In this document: one piece after another, positions 8,405 through 17,465 of the stretch | Layout of the letters: every line of letters begins with the position of its first letter | How positions within the stretch are numbered: the stretch's first letter is position 1 | Origin: Spirochaetota bacterium | GTDB lineage: Bacteria > Spirochaetota > Spirochaetia > Sphaerochaetales > Sphaerochaetaceae | Direction of reading: 5' to 3' | Assembly (NCBI GenBank): GCA_023401595.1 | Contig: JAEXDQ010000049.1 | Coordinates: 17,918-81,917, forward strand | DNA length: 64,000 bases | Made by a program: the position numbers and the translations under genes | The notes under the pieces: model-generated | Databases searched by the model: none | Seen by the model: the letters and a program-made list of their open reading frames with translations, nothing else | What the model was told of the DNA's origin: nothing

Positions 8405-8448
8405 TTGTTTCACCGATATCCCGCATAGCGGATTCAAGGAGAAACTAC

Positions 8449-9426
8449 ATGGATCAGGAAAAACTGAAAGAGCTTGCAAGGACGATAGAACGCGACTATG
8501 ACAACGTGACAGGCATCATCATACAAAAAAACGGAACGCGGTTATGTGAGACCTACTTCCATGGGCATACCGCCACCGACGCCGTCCATGTCTTTTCAGT
8601 GACGAAAAGCATTGTTTCCGCATTGATCGGCATCGCCATCGACAAAGGGTATATCAGCGGCGTAGACCGGAAGGTACTGGAGTTTTTCCCTGACCGCACC
8701 ATCCGGCCGGATGACAAGACGAAACGGGACGTCACGATCAGACATCTGCTTACCATGACCGCCCCATATACCTTCACAGTCGAGCCATACGAGGAATTCT
8801 TCGCAAGCGAGAACTGGCTGGACACCGCCCTCGACCTGCTTGGCGGTGAGGGGCCCATAGGCGAATTCATGTATTCGCCTATCATAGGGACGCACATCCT
8901 GTCGGGAATCCTTGTACGGGCGACGGGGATGTCGGTACTCGATTTCGCCATGGAGCATCTGTTCTCGCCGCTGGGTATCAAGGACATGCACACCGTGATG
9001 CTCCACAGCAAGGAAGAACAGTTCGCCTTTTATGCAAAGGACAAGCATACCCACAGCTGGGTTGCCGACCCGCAGGGGATACATACGGCGAGCTGGGGGC
9101 TGACCCTGACACCCTCAGACATGGCAAAAATAGGCCAGTTGTACTTGAACGGCGGGACATGGAACGGCAGACAGATCATATCGGCGAAATGGATAGATGA
9201 GAGTACGAAAGTCCACAGCCGATGGAACCAGCTCTCGTATGGCTATCTATGGTGGATCTTCGATGGCGCCGAACACAGCTACGCGGCCATGGGCGATGGA
9301 GGAAACGTCATATATGTCAATCCACGGAAACAACTGGTCGTCGCCATCGCTTCTTTGTTTGTGCCCGACGCCAAAGACAGGATCGGATTGATCATGGAGC
9401 ATATCGAACCGATATGCGGGGAATGA
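8449..9426 (+). CDS. Serine hydrolase, class C beta-lactamase/DD-peptidase fold
   Basis: In this 325-residue protein the SxxK motif is SVTK near residue 51, placed as in class C beta-lactamase-related esterases and peptidases. The second motif reads YSPIIGTHILSGIL near residue 143, where the family usually has Y-x-N; here the third position is Pro. The C-terminal region GDGGNVIYVNP replaces the usual KTG/HTG strand. There is no signal peptide, so it is probably cytoplasmic and acts on an ester or peptide rather than as a beta-lactamase. It is a single gene with its own promoter and a terminator after it. Confidence 0.8.
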   Translation: MDQEKLKELARTIERDYDNVTGIIIQKNGTRLCETYFHGHTATDAVHVFSVTKSIVSALIGIAIDKGYISGVDRKVLEFFPDRTIRPDDKTKRDVTIRHLLTMTAPYTFTVEPYEEFFASENWLDTALDLLGGEGPIGEFMYSPIIGTHILSGILVRATGMSVLDFAMEHLFSPLGIKDMHTVMLHSKEEQFAFYAKDKHTHSWVADPQGIHTASWGLTLTPSDMAKIGQLYLNGGTWNGRQIISAKWIDESTKVHSRWNQLSYGYLWWIFDGAEHSYAAMGDGGNVIYVNPRKQLVVAIASLFVPDAKDRIGLIMEHIEPICGE

Positions 9427-9452
9427 ATACAGAAGGAATCCAATGAAAACAA

Positions 9453-9480
9453 GAACGGCATGACCGAAGCCATGCCGTTC
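9453..9480 (-). terminator. Probable terminator downstream of nifJ (minus strand)
   Basis: A perfect 10-bp stem GAACGGCATG/CATGCCGTTC has an 8-nt loop. Read on the minus strand it is followed by TTGTTTTCATT. It lies between the convergent serine-hydrolase and nifJ genes. Confidence 0.55.
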
Positions 9481-9505
9481 CTGGAACAAACGCAATACTG
9501 CCGTT

Positions 9506-9536
9506 AGAGCCTTCCGGTTGCCCGGACGGCTCTTTC
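9506..9536 (+). terminator. Terminator of the serine-hydrolase gene
   Basis: AGAGCC pairs with GGCTCT and TCCGG with CCGGA across a TTGC loop, with one mismatch between the stems. TTTCT follows on the plus strand. Confidence 0.6.
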
Positions 9537-9588
9537 TGCATCATCCCAAGGAGCGCGACGTCCCGCGCGCCATCGGGAATCAGCGATG

Positions 9589-12500
9589 TTACATGATCGC
9601 TCCCATGTTCTTGTAGAACGCCATACGACGCTTCGCATCGGCCTCGGCCTTGGCGAAGAGTTCGTCGGCATGCTCGGGGTTGGTCTTATACAACGAAGTA
9701 TAGCGGACCTCGCCCTTGATGAACTCCTGATAGTCGACGGAAGGCTCCTTGGTGATGTCCCAAGAGAACTTCTTGCCGGCCTCAGCGAGCGGATTGTAAC
9801 GATACAGCGGCCAATAACCGGCGTCAACGGCCTTCTTCGCCTCAACCTGGCTAAAGCGCATGTTGATACCATGGTTGATACAAGGAGCGTAGCAGAAGAC
9901 GATCGAAGGACCATTGTAGGCGACAGCCTCCTGCAGGGCCTTCTGAGCATGGGCGCGGTTGGAACCCAAGCAGATCGAAGCGACATAGACATGGCCGTAG
10001 CTCATGCACATGAAGCCCATGTTCTTCTTGCCGATCTCCTTTCCGGCGTTGGCGAATTTCGCGACGGCGCCGATCGGAGTAGCCTTGGAAGCCTGTCCAC
10101 CGGTATTGGAGTACACTTCGGTATCAAGGACCAGGATATTGACGTTCTTACCGGAAGCGACGACATGGTCGACGCCGCCGTAGCCGATATCATAGGCCCA
10201 ACCATCACCACCGATGATCCATACGGTCTTCTCGGAGAGATAGTCCTTCAGCTCGATGATCTTCGCCAGCACTTCCTTGGCTTCGTCGTCCTTCGCGGCG
10301 GCGAGAGCGGCGGGAAGCAGAGCCTGGGTAGCCTTCTGGGCTTCAATCGAAGCCTCGGTGGAATCCTCCCACAGCTCAAGGTTCTTCTGCAGAGCCGCGG
10401 TCAGTTCAGGCGTGGTTCCGATTTCAAGCAGGCGCTTGATCTTGATGGTCAGCAGATTACGGTTGCTGTCCACGGCGAGGCGCATGCCAAGGCCATATTC
10501 AGCGTTGTCCTCGAACAGGCTGTTGCCCCAAGCCGGACCACGGCCATCAGGACGCTTGCAATACGGGATGGACGGGAACGTACCGGAATAGATGGAGGAA
10601 CAACCGGTGGCGTTAGCGACGATCATGCGCTCGCCACAGATCTGGGAAACCATCTTGACGTACGGAGTCTCGCCACAACCGGCGCAAGCGCCGGAGAACT
10701 CGAACAGGGGCTGCTTGAACTGCAGGCCCTTGACGGTGGTCTCAGGAGCGCCGTCGAGGATGTTCTCAGGCAGGGCGTTGAAGAAAGCTTCGTTGGCGTT
10801 CTCGCCCTTCTCGCGTTCGACGGCGATCGGGCTCATGCTCAGGGCCTTCGTCTTGGCGGGACAGGTCTCGACACAGACGCCGCAGCCCTGACAATCCTCC
10901 ACATACACCTGGATCTTGAACTGCAGGTCGCGGGTGTTCTTGGTCGTGGATTTGAGGGTCTTGAAGGTCGCAGGAGCGTTCTTCATATCCTCGGGCAGAA
11001 TCTGCTTGGCGCGGATTGCTGCATGGGGGCAAGCCTGTACGCACTGGTTGCACTGGATACAGTTGTCGGGGTTCCATTCGGGTACGAACGGAGCGACGCC
11101 GCGTTTCTCCAGCTTCGCGGTAGCGGAAGGCAGGGTGCCGTCGAAGGACATCTTGGACACAGGAATGTCGTTGCCCTTGAGGTGCATGATCGGAAGCATG
11201 ATGTCCTTGGCGAACGCATCAGCGTTGTCGGCGATCAGCTTCTTGGGTACGAATACCTTGTTCGGATCGACCTTGGCGGGAATCTTTACCTCGTGCAGGG
11301 CGTCGGAAGCGCCGTCTACGGCGGCCCAGTTCTTCTGGACGATCTCCTCGCCCTTCTTGATGAAGGTCTTCTTGATGTACTTCTTGATCAGCTCGATGGC
11401 CTCGGCTTCGGGGAGGACGTTGCTGATCTTGAAGAACGCGGCCTGCATGACGGTGTTGATGCGGCTTCCGAGACCGGCCTTCTGAGCGATGCTCAGAGCG
11501 TCGATATTGTAGAAGCGAATCTTCTTGTCAATGATGGTCTGCTGCTCTTCCGCGGTCAGATGATAGAACACCTCGTCGGAAGGAATCTGAGAGTTCAACA
11601 GGAACACGCCACCTTCCTTGAGCGGTCCGAGCATATCGTAACGACCGATGTAAGCCGGGTTGTGGCATGCGACGAAGTCGGCATGGTCGATCAACCAAGG
11701 CATGTCCAAAGAACCCTTTCCAAAGCGCAGGTGGCTGATGGTGATGCCGCCGGACTTCTTGGAATCGTAGGCGAAATACGCCTGGGCGTTCTGGTCGGTG
11801 TTGTCGCCGATGATCTTGATGGAGTTCTTGTTGGCGCCGACCGTACCGTCAGACCCAAGACCCCAGAACATGCAGGAGACGACGCCCTTCGGAGTAACGT
11901 CGATCGGAGCGCCGATCTCGATGGAACGACCGGTGACGTCGTCGTTGATACCGACGGTGAAGTTGTGGAACGCCTTTCCGGCCAGATGGTCGAAGACGGC
12001 CTTGGCGTGGGAGGGCGGGAAGTCCTTGCTGGACAGACCGTAGCGACCGCCGATCACCTTGATGCCGGTGCGGCCGAGCAGGTCAAGAGCAGCGACCACG
12101 TCGAGATAGAGGGGCTCGCCGACGGAGCCGGGTTCCTTGGTGCGATCCATGACGGCGATGCGCTTGACGGATGCGGGAATCGCCTGTACAAAATGCTCCG
12201 CGGAGAACGGGCGGTAGAGGCGGACCTTCAGGACGCCGACCTTGCCGCCGTGGGCGTTGATGTACTTGGTGGCCCACTCGAAGGTATCGGCGGCGCTGCC
12301 CATGACGACCACGACATCGGTGGCGTCGGGGGCTCCTACATAGTCGAACAGATGGTACTGGCGGCCGGTCAGCTTGGCGACCTTGTCCATGTACTCCTGC
12401 ACGATGGCGGGAACGGCGTCGTAATAGGGATTGACGGTCTCACGGCCCTGGAAGTAGACGTCTTCGTTCTGGGCGGCTACCTTGATCATCGGCTGGTCGG

Positions 12501-13131
12501 GGCGCTGGGCGCGATTGCGGAAACGCTCGATATACTTCTCTTCCACCAGAGGTCTGATATCATCGTAGGAAATTTCCTCGACCTTCTGAATTTCATGGGA
12601 AGTACGGAAACCGTCGAAGAAGTTCAGGAACGGAACCTGCGACTTGAGGGTAGCAAGATGGGCGACCAGCGCCATATCCATGGTCTCCTGGATGCTGGAA
12701 GCGGCGGTCATGGCAAAACCGGTGTTGCGGCAGGACATGACGTCGGAATGGTCACCAAAGATCGAAAGGGACTGAGCGGCGAGCGCTCTTGCGGAAACAT
12801 GGAAGACCGTAGGAATCATTTCACCGGCGATCTTGTACATGTTCGGAATCATCAGCAGCAATCCCTGCGAAGCGGTGAAGGTCGTGGTGAGCGCACCAGC
12901 GGCGAGAGCGCCATGCACAGCTCCTGCGGCACCCGCTTCGGACTGCATCTCCATGATTTCCACCTTCTTGCCCCAAAGATTCTCACGACCGGTACTGGCC
13001 CAGGAATCAGCGTATTCACCCATCGGGGAAGACGGGGTAATGGGATAAATCGCGGCGACTTCACTAAAGGCATACGCTATATGCGCGGCAGCGGTGTTTC
13101 CGTCGATAGTAACCATTTTCTTGTTACCCAT
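9589..13131 (-). CDS. nifJ: Pyruvate:ferredoxin (flavodoxin) oxidoreductase
   Basis: The 1180-residue single-chain enzyme starts MGNKKMVTIDGNTAAAHIAYAF, with GGAG six nt ahead of the ATG. It oxidises pyruvate with CoA to acetyl-CoA and CO2, reducing ferredoxin. Domains in order: N-terminal pyrimidine-binding region with YPITPSSPMGEYAD; gamma-type domain; two 4Fe-4S clusters at about residue 690 (CIQCNQCVQACP) and 750 (CQGCGVCVETCP); a further cluster ligand set CAGCG near 815; and the thiamine diphosphate domain with GDGWAYDIGYGG near 973. The C-terminal region contains EVYSNTGGQASKATP. Length is normal. This is the central fermentative step of an anaerobe. Confidence 0.97.
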   Translation of the reverse strand: MGNKKMVTIDGNTAAAHIAYAFSEVAAIYPITPSSPMGEYADSWASTGRENLWGKKVEIMEMQSEAGAAGAVHGALAAGALTTTFTASQGLLLMIPNMYKIAGEMIPTVFHVSARALAAQSLSIFGDHSDVMSCRNTGFAMTAASSIQETMDMALVAHLATLKSQVPFLNFFDGFRTSHEIQKVEEISYDDIRPLVEEKYIERFRNRAQRPDQPMIKVAAQNEDVYFQGRETVNPYYDAVPAIVQEYMDKVAKLTGRQYHLFDYVGAPDATDVVVVMGSAADTFEWATKYINAHGGKVGVLKVRLYRPFSAEHFVQAIPASVKRIAVMDRTKEPGSVGEPLYLDVVAALDLLGRTGIKVIGGRYGLSSKDFPPSHAKAVFDHLAGKAFHNFTVGINDDVTGRSIEIGAPIDVTPKGVVSCMFWGLGSDGTVGANKNSIKIIGDNTDQNAQAYFAYDSKKSGGITISHLRFGKGSLDMPWLIDHADFVACHNPAYIGRYDMLGPLKEGGVFLLNSQIPSDEVFYHLTAEEQQTIIDKKIRFYNIDALSIAQKAGLGSRINTVMQAAFFKISNVLPEAEAIELIKKYIKKTFIKKGEEIVQKNWAAVDGASDALHEVKIPAKVDPNKVFVPKKLIADNADAFAKDIMLPIMHLKGNDIPVSKMSFDGTLPSATAKLEKRGVAPFVPEWNPDNCIQCNQCVQACPHAAIRAKQILPEDMKNAPATFKTLKSTTKNTRDLQFKIQVYVEDCQGCGVCVETCPAKTKALSMSPIAVEREKGENANEAFFNALPENILDGAPETTVKGLQFKQPLFEFSGACAGCGETPYVKMVSQICGERMIVANATGCSSIYSGTFPSIPYCKRPDGRGPAWGNSLFEDNAEYGLGMRLAVDSNRNLLTIKIKRLLEIGTTPELTAALQKNLELWEDSTEASIEAQKATQALLPAALAAAKDDEAKEVLAKIIELKDYLSEKTVWIIGGDGWAYDIGYGGVDHVVASGKNVNILVLDTEVYSNTGGQASKATPIGAVAKFANAGKEIGKKNMGFMCMSYGHVYVASICLGSNRAHAQKALQEAVAYNGPSIVFCYAPCINHGINMRFSQVEAKKAVDAGYWPLYRYNPLAEAGKKFSWDITKEPSVDYQEFIKGEVRYTSLYKTNPEHADELFAKAEADAKRRMAFYKNMGAIM

Positions 13132-13560
13132 ATTACACTCCATAAAACTATATTTTCGCGCCCCATACGAAGGACGCCCTTTGCACACAGAAGAACACGA
13201 CAACGGGAGCTTCCACACATGAAACTCCAATATAAGAATATAAACCAAAGGGATATGGAATGCAACCTTTCGAGGGAGAAAAGCGGGGCAAAAGAACGGA
13301 TCGAAAACAACGGATCCGGCATGTCTGTCATCTATACGGAACGCATGTTGCAAGTTGTTGCAACATGTGCCTTTTCAGTACGATTCCCCAACAAGCGAAG
13401 ATCACCGACACCAACGCCAAACGATACAAGGCAACCAAATACCGGGAACTGCGATAAGGACGTCCACAGGTAGTGATATCCGCCCGCGACACAACAATTT
13501 CTCATCTGCCTTCTGCCCGCCGTCGCTACGTTTTGTACGATGAGCCCCCTCCCCTCCGCA
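13132..13560. other. nifJ upstream region, no gene seen
   Basis: This holds the nifJ ribosome site and presumably its promoter, though I could not pick one convincing -35/-10 pair. Short frames across it lack ribosome sites and family features. The structured repeat array starts at its right border. Confidence 0.5.
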
Positions 13561-13943
13561 AAGGCAAGGACAGCGCTATTGCACACCCCTCCCCTTGAAC
13601 ACAGCAACGGTCGGGATTTTCCTAACGAAGGAGGCACCGCCCTATATCAAGAAACAAAGCCGGAGACAGTATGAAATATACGGCTCCGGCGAAGTGACGC
13701 AGAGATGGGGCACCCCCCTGTTCCCTAGCGAAGGAAGAACTGCCCCAAACCAAGGAGCAAAGGCAAGGACAGTGCTATTGCACGGCCTTGCCGAAGCGAC
13801 GAAGGTATGGGGAGTTATTCCGAGCTAGGTTGCGCGGGCGGAAAACCTCACCCACACAACAAAACAAAGGCGCAACTGGAGCGGCAGCGCTATTGCACGG
13901 CGCTCCAATCGCAACGCGGGAGTGGATGGATTTTCCTAGGCGG
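13561..13943. repeat. Tandem array of four ~100-bp two-hairpin units
   Basis: Hairpin 1 recurs at 13561-13596 (degenerate), 13659-13690, 13762-13792 and 13877-13907. Its form is: variable outer stem, internal loop ACA (GCA once), short inner stem, loop, GG, matching outer stem. Outer arms differ between copies but pair within each copy: GCCGGAG/CTCCGGC, GGCAAGG/CCTTGCC, TGGAGCG/CGCTCCA. Inner stems are GTAT/ATAC, GTGC/GCAC and GCGC/GCAC. A second hairpin with TTCC...CTAR...GGA follows in at least three units. The array starts immediately after the nrdJ stop codon (minus strand). Three related copies lie near 53.3 kb. Confidence 0.7.
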
Positions 13944-16466
13944 TCAGCATTCGCTGTGACCGCAGGATATACACTTCTTACACCCCTCTATATTGATGAA
14001 CGTCACGTTCCCGCAGACCGGGCAGACGTCGGGGGTGATACCGTTGTTCGTTACGGCGGCGAGACCGAGGTCAAGCTGCATGCTTTCAGCCTTGACGTCC
14101 TCATCCTCCTCGTCGGGTAGCTTCGCGGCTGCGACCTGAGTGGCGGTGGCGTTGCCGATATGCTCCTCCAAGGTCTGGGCGATGGCGTCAGGGAGGCTCA
14201 TGACGCGGTTCTTGCCGAAGCCCATCGGACGACCGCTACCGATTCCCTTGAGCTGGGCGATGATCGCCTGGGCCCGCTGTTTCGGCGTAAGGGGGCTGGG
14301 CATCCTGAGGATCAGGCTGATCAGGCGACCGATACCCTCGGCGTCGGCGGCGACATCGGAACCAACCTTCGCCACATTGATGAACACCTCGAACGGATCC
14401 TCGTACTGGTCCCCGTCGGAATTGACCGTGATGTAGGCGGTTCCGATCGGAGTCGCCTTGCGATAGGTCGTGCCACGGAGTACAGTGGACCGGAGACGGG
14501 GCTTCGGTTCCAGAACCGGAGCAGGTTTCGGAGCGTCGTCCTTCTTATCTTCCTTCTTTTCTTCCTTGGCCTTCAGGACCTGGGTGTCGCGGGACCCGTC
14601 GCGATAGGTCGTGCCGCCCTTGCACCCCAGATCGTACAGTAGCTCATAGAGCTTGCCGGTCTGTTCGACGGTGTAGTCGGCCGGAGTGTTGCCCGTCTTG
14701 GAGATCGAAGAATCCACCCAGCGCTGGATAGCCGCCTGCACACGGACATGCCCTTCTGGAGCAAGATCCATAGCGGAAACGAAATAGTCGGGGCGAGGCT
14801 GACCAGGATGGGCCTTGACCCATTCATCATATACCGCCACACGCTCGATATTGGAGCCCATACGTCCGACACGTTCCCATTCCCAGAAATAGTAGGGTTC
14901 GATACCGGTGCTGGTGCCGACCATGGTACCGGTGGTACCGGTCGGGGCCTGGGTCAACAGCGTGACATTGCGGAGCCCCTTGGCGCGGACATTCTCCCGC
15001 AAGGACTGCGGCATCTGCATCATGAAACCGCTTTGCAGCAGCTTGTCGGCATCGAACATCGAAAAAGAACCCTTCTCCACCGCAAGGTCGCTGCTTTCGG
15101 CATACGCTTCTTCACAGATGAATTTGTACAGCTCGTCGATGAATGTTATCGATTCATCGCCGCCATAACCAAGCTCAAGCTTGATCAACATGTCCGCCAG
15201 CCCCATGGTACCCAAGCCGATACGGCGCTCCGACTGCTGCCGCCGGCGGTTCTCCTCAAAGAAATAGGGGGTGTCGTCGATCACGTTGTCAAGGAACCGT
15301 ACTGCGCTGCGAACCGCGCGACCAAGCTCTTTCCACAAAACCTTCTTGTCCTCTACGAACTTGCTCAAGTTGATGGATCCGAGGTTGCAGACGCCCCAGG
15401 GAGGAAGCCCCTGCTCGCCGCACGGGTTCGTACTCTGAATCCTGCAATAATACCAGGAATTGGACATCTTGTTGTACCGGTCAATGAAGAACACCCCCGG
15501 TTCGGCGGAAGCCCAGGCGCTTTCAATGATGGCGTTCCATACATCGCGGGCCTTGAGCGTCTGGTACGGGACGACCTTATGCCCCGCGGCCTTCCAAGCG
15601 GCGAGGTCGCCGTCCCATTTCTCGTTGTATTCAGGATCGCTGGTATCGGGGAAGCAAGTCTCCCATACGCCATCGTTGCGAACGGCCTCCATGAAGTCGT
15701 CGGTGATACCGACGCTGATATTGGCGTTGACAATCTTGTCCATCTCTCGCTTGCTGTTGATGAAATCGATGATATCCGGATGCCAGACATTGAGGATCAG
15801 CATCAAAGCGCCTCTACGGGACCCGCCTTGCTCGATCAGACCGGTGACGAAGCTGAACAACGCCCCCCAGGAGACGGAACCGCTACTACGGCCGTTGACG
15901 CCTTTCACATAGCTATGACGAGGACGGAGCGAAGAGAGATTCATGCCGACGCCGCCGCCACGACTCATGATTTCCGTCATCTGACCAAGCGAAGCGATGA
16001 TACCGCCACGGCTATCCTTGGGGGAAGGGATGACATAGCAGTTGAAATAAGTCAGGTTCTGGTCGGTACCGGCTCCGGTAAGGATACGGCCCCCGGGAAC
16101 AAACTTCCAGTCCTCGAGCAACCAGTTGAACTCTTTCTCCCACTTCTTGCGAAGCTCAGGCTTCTCCTGTTCCGCGATACCACGTGCGACACGGGCCAGC
16201 ATCTGCGCAGGATCGGTCTCCAGCGGTTTGTCAACATTCTCCACTTTGGTGTGGATGACGGTTCCGTCCTCCAGCTTCACGGTGATCTGCTTATCGTCTT
16301 CAATCTCGGTGACGTTGCCGATTTCTCTCTGACCCGTCTTCGGATTGCTCACCGCGACAACGAGGTCGCCCACTGACAGGCTTTCTTTCTTGACATCCTT
16401 CAACGCGTAACGATCAAGGAAAATCTTTCTTCCAAGCGGACTCAACTGATTCTTGACTACGGCCAT
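13944..16466 (-). CDS. nrdJ: Adenosylcobalamin-dependent (class II) ribonucleotide reductase
   Basis: This 840-residue enzyme makes deoxyribonucleotides using a B12 radical and so needs no oxygen. The start MAVVKNQLSPLGRKIF is preceded by a G-rich site. An N-terminal SH3-like insert (about residues 25-70, SVGDLVVAVSNP...TKVENV) precedes the reductase core. Catalytic features are the first Cys in NCYVIPSP (near 140) and STNPCGE (near 350), which holds the Asn, Cys and Glu of the radical mechanism. PTGTTGTMVGTSTGIEP lies further on. A charged linker (EEKKEDKKDDAPKP) leads to a C-terminal zinc ribbon, CPVCGN...CKKCISCG. Length is normal for the B12-type family. NrdR-like boxes lie upstream. Confidence 0.95.
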   Translation of the reverse strand: MAVVKNQLSPLGRKIFLDRYALKDVKKESLSVGDLVVAVSNPKTGQREIGNVTEIEDDKQITVKLEDGTVIHTKVENVDKPLETDPAQMLARVARGIAEQEKPELRKKWEKEFNWLLEDWKFVPGGRILTGAGTDQNLTYFNCYVIPSPKDSRGGIIASLGQMTEIMSRGGGVGMNLSSLRPRHSYVKGVNGRSSGSVSWGALFSFVTGLIEQGGSRRGALMLILNVWHPDIIDFINSKREMDKIVNANISVGITDDFMEAVRNDGVWETCFPDTSDPEYNEKWDGDLAAWKAAGHKVVPYQTLKARDVWNAIIESAWASAEPGVFFIDRYNKMSNSWYYCRIQSTNPCGEQGLPPWGVCNLGSINLSKFVEDKKVLWKELGRAVRSAVRFLDNVIDDTPYFFEENRRRQQSERRIGLGTMGLADMLIKLELGYGGDESITFIDELYKFICEEAYAESSDLAVEKGSFSMFDADKLLQSGFMMQMPQSLRENVRAKGLRNVTLLTQAPTGTTGTMVGTSTGIEPYYFWEWERVGRMGSNIERVAVYDEWVKAHPGQPRPDYFVSAMDLAPEGHVRVQAAIQRWVDSSISKTGNTPADYTVEQTGKLYELLYDLGCKGGTTYRDGSRDTQVLKAKEEKKEDKKDDAPKPAPVLEPKPRLRSTVLRGTTYRKATPIGTAYITVNSDGDQYEDPFEVFINVAKVGSDVAADAEGIGRLISLILRMPSPLTPKQRAQAIIAQLKGIGSGRPMGFGKNRVMSLPDAIAQTLEEHIGNATATQVAAAKLPDEEDEDVKAESMQLDLGLAAVTNNGITPDVCPVCGNVTFINIEGCKKCISCGHSEC

Positions 16467-16550
16467 ACTACCCCCGAACAATTCTGAGAAAATCAATTAC
16501 TGGCAGGACAAACTTGAGAGCCAAACAATCCCCGGCACCGCAAGACAACA

Positions 16551-16580
16551 GTGGTGTGCGGCATTGTCCGCGAACACCAC
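16551..16580 (-). promoter_or_regulatory. Perfect hairpin in the nrdJ leader
   Basis: GTGGTGT (16551-16557) pairs with ACACCAC (16574-16580), and GCGG pairs with CCGC inside, leaving a GA bulge. It lies about 85 nt upstream of the start codon. I found no match to a cobalamin riboswitch. Confidence 0.45.
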
Positions 16581-16710
16581 GCCAGTCCCATCCGATCATA
16601 TCCATGACAACGCGCCCCAACATCAGGGCACAGTCTTTACCATAGCACAAGCGTTGGAACAAGGCAAGAGGAAAACCAACATTTATGGTGTGTCGTTTAT
16701 TCACTCACCG

Positions 16711-16764
16711 CTATATATAGCGTATATATAATTTTTATAGTAGAAAGATATCATCTGTATATAG
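16711..16764 (-). promoter_or_regulatory. NrdR-box-like palindromes upstream of nrdJ
   Basis: CTATATATAG (16711-16720) and CTGTATATAG (16755-16764) are spaced 44 bp centre to centre, about four helical turns. They resemble the AT-rich palindromic boxes bound by NrdR at ribonucleotide reductase genes. They lie 245-290 bp upstream of the nrdJ start. No nrdR gene is in the window. Confidence 0.45.
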
Positions 16765-17036
16765 TAACAACAGAACTAATAAATTTTGATAATTCACCGA
16801 CCATCCGGCACAGTTCTTTACGTACATTGGAATTGTCTTCCATCGTCTTTTTTCTTGAAAACGGAGGGTTGAAATAAGGAACCCCCCCCCGTCCCGCACC
16901 TCCCCGCAGGATAACGGAACTGAATACCACTAGATACACGAAGACCGCCGTGATATGGCAGCCCCGGACCGAATCGAACCAATGTCCTCAGGGGTATGCG
17001 TCAATCGACGACGGCCTTCTCACAAGAAGGACGAGG
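16765..17036. other. Intergenic region with a tRNA-like 3' fragment only
   Basis: No gene is supported here. Around 16960-16985 the minus strand carries a T-loop-like GGTTCGATTC and an acceptor-like CGGGGCTGCC. The T-stem does not pair and there is no matching 5' acceptor strand, so it is at best a decayed tRNA. A run of nine C lies at about 16883-16891. Confidence 0.4.
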
Positions 17037-17429
17037 CTAACGTCCGCAGGTACAGGAATGTCCCTCGCCGTGATGATGCCCGTGTTCATGGTCGTGGCCA
17101 TGTCCTGCGCATACGGCGCCAGTGGAACGTAGCGTACCGGCAAGATAGGCAGCCACTACATCGTCGGCCGAACCTTCCGCACCCAGTACGACTTCAATAC
17201 CATGCTCTTTGAAAATCTCCATGGCTCCCGCTCCCATGCATCCGCTTACGATCACTTTGGCGCCCTGTTCAGCAAGGAAATTGGGAAGGAAACCAGGACG
17301 ATGCCCCGGGTTCGGAATTTCTTGTACTCCAAGTACCGACGCATCATCCACATCGTACAACCGAAACACATCGCAATGTCCGAAATGACCAAGTTGGCCG
17401 GAACTACTGCACGCTACCGCTATCTTCAT
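17037..17429 (-). CDS. NifX/NifB-type (dinitrogenase iron-molybdenum cofactor family) protein with His-rich tail
   Basis: The 130-residue protein is a single DiNase_FeMo-co domain of the ribonuclease-H-like fold. It starts MKIAVACSSSGQLGHFGHCDVF and contains VIVSGCMGAGAMEIFKEHGIEV. Members of this family bind or carry metal clusters and occur far outside nitrogen fixation. The last 25 residues form a metal-binding tail rich in His (GHGHDHEHGHHHGEGH) followed by CTCGR. The next gene upstream also carries this domain, so the pair probably works together in cluster or metal handling. An AGGAGG site lies about 11 nt ahead of the ATG. Confidence 0.85.
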   Translation of the reverse strand: MKIAVACSSSGQLGHFGHCDVFRLYDVDDASVLGVQEIPNPGHRPGFLPNFLAEQGAKVIVSGCMGAGAMEIFKEHGIEVVLGAEGSADDVVAAYLAGTLRSTGAVCAGHGHDHEHGHHHGEGHSCTCGR

Positions 17430-17465
17430 ATCGCATAATCCTCCTATGATCGATACATATTGTGT

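Noticed and set aside
9586..13473. A 1295-codon open frame on the plus strand opposite nifJ
   Set aside because: It is the exact antisense of nifJ. It arises from codon bias, lacks a ribosome site and encodes low-complexity sequence without any known motif.
13561..13943. Integron attC array
   Set aside because: One CCTAAC-like core appears in the first unit, but the conserved GTTRRRY boxes are absent in the others, there are no gene cassettes between units and no integrase is in the window.
13561..13943. CRISPR array
   Set aside because: Units share structure rather than identical repeats, spacing is not regular and no cas genes are nearby.
16467..16720. Cobalamin riboswitch upstream of nrdJ
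   Set aside because: A CACCACTGT and a CCTGCC stretch recall parts of the consensus, but the conserved core and B12 box are not present in order.
16751..16939. Small protein upstream of nrdJ
   Set aside because: The only plausible part is about 30 codons with a poor ribosome site and no conserved pattern.
16955..16990. tRNA-like 3' end on the minus strand (T-loop and acceptor-like bases)
   Set aside because: The T-stem does not pair, there is no matching 5' acceptor strand and no clear anticodon arm. At most a decayed tRNA; not called as a gene.
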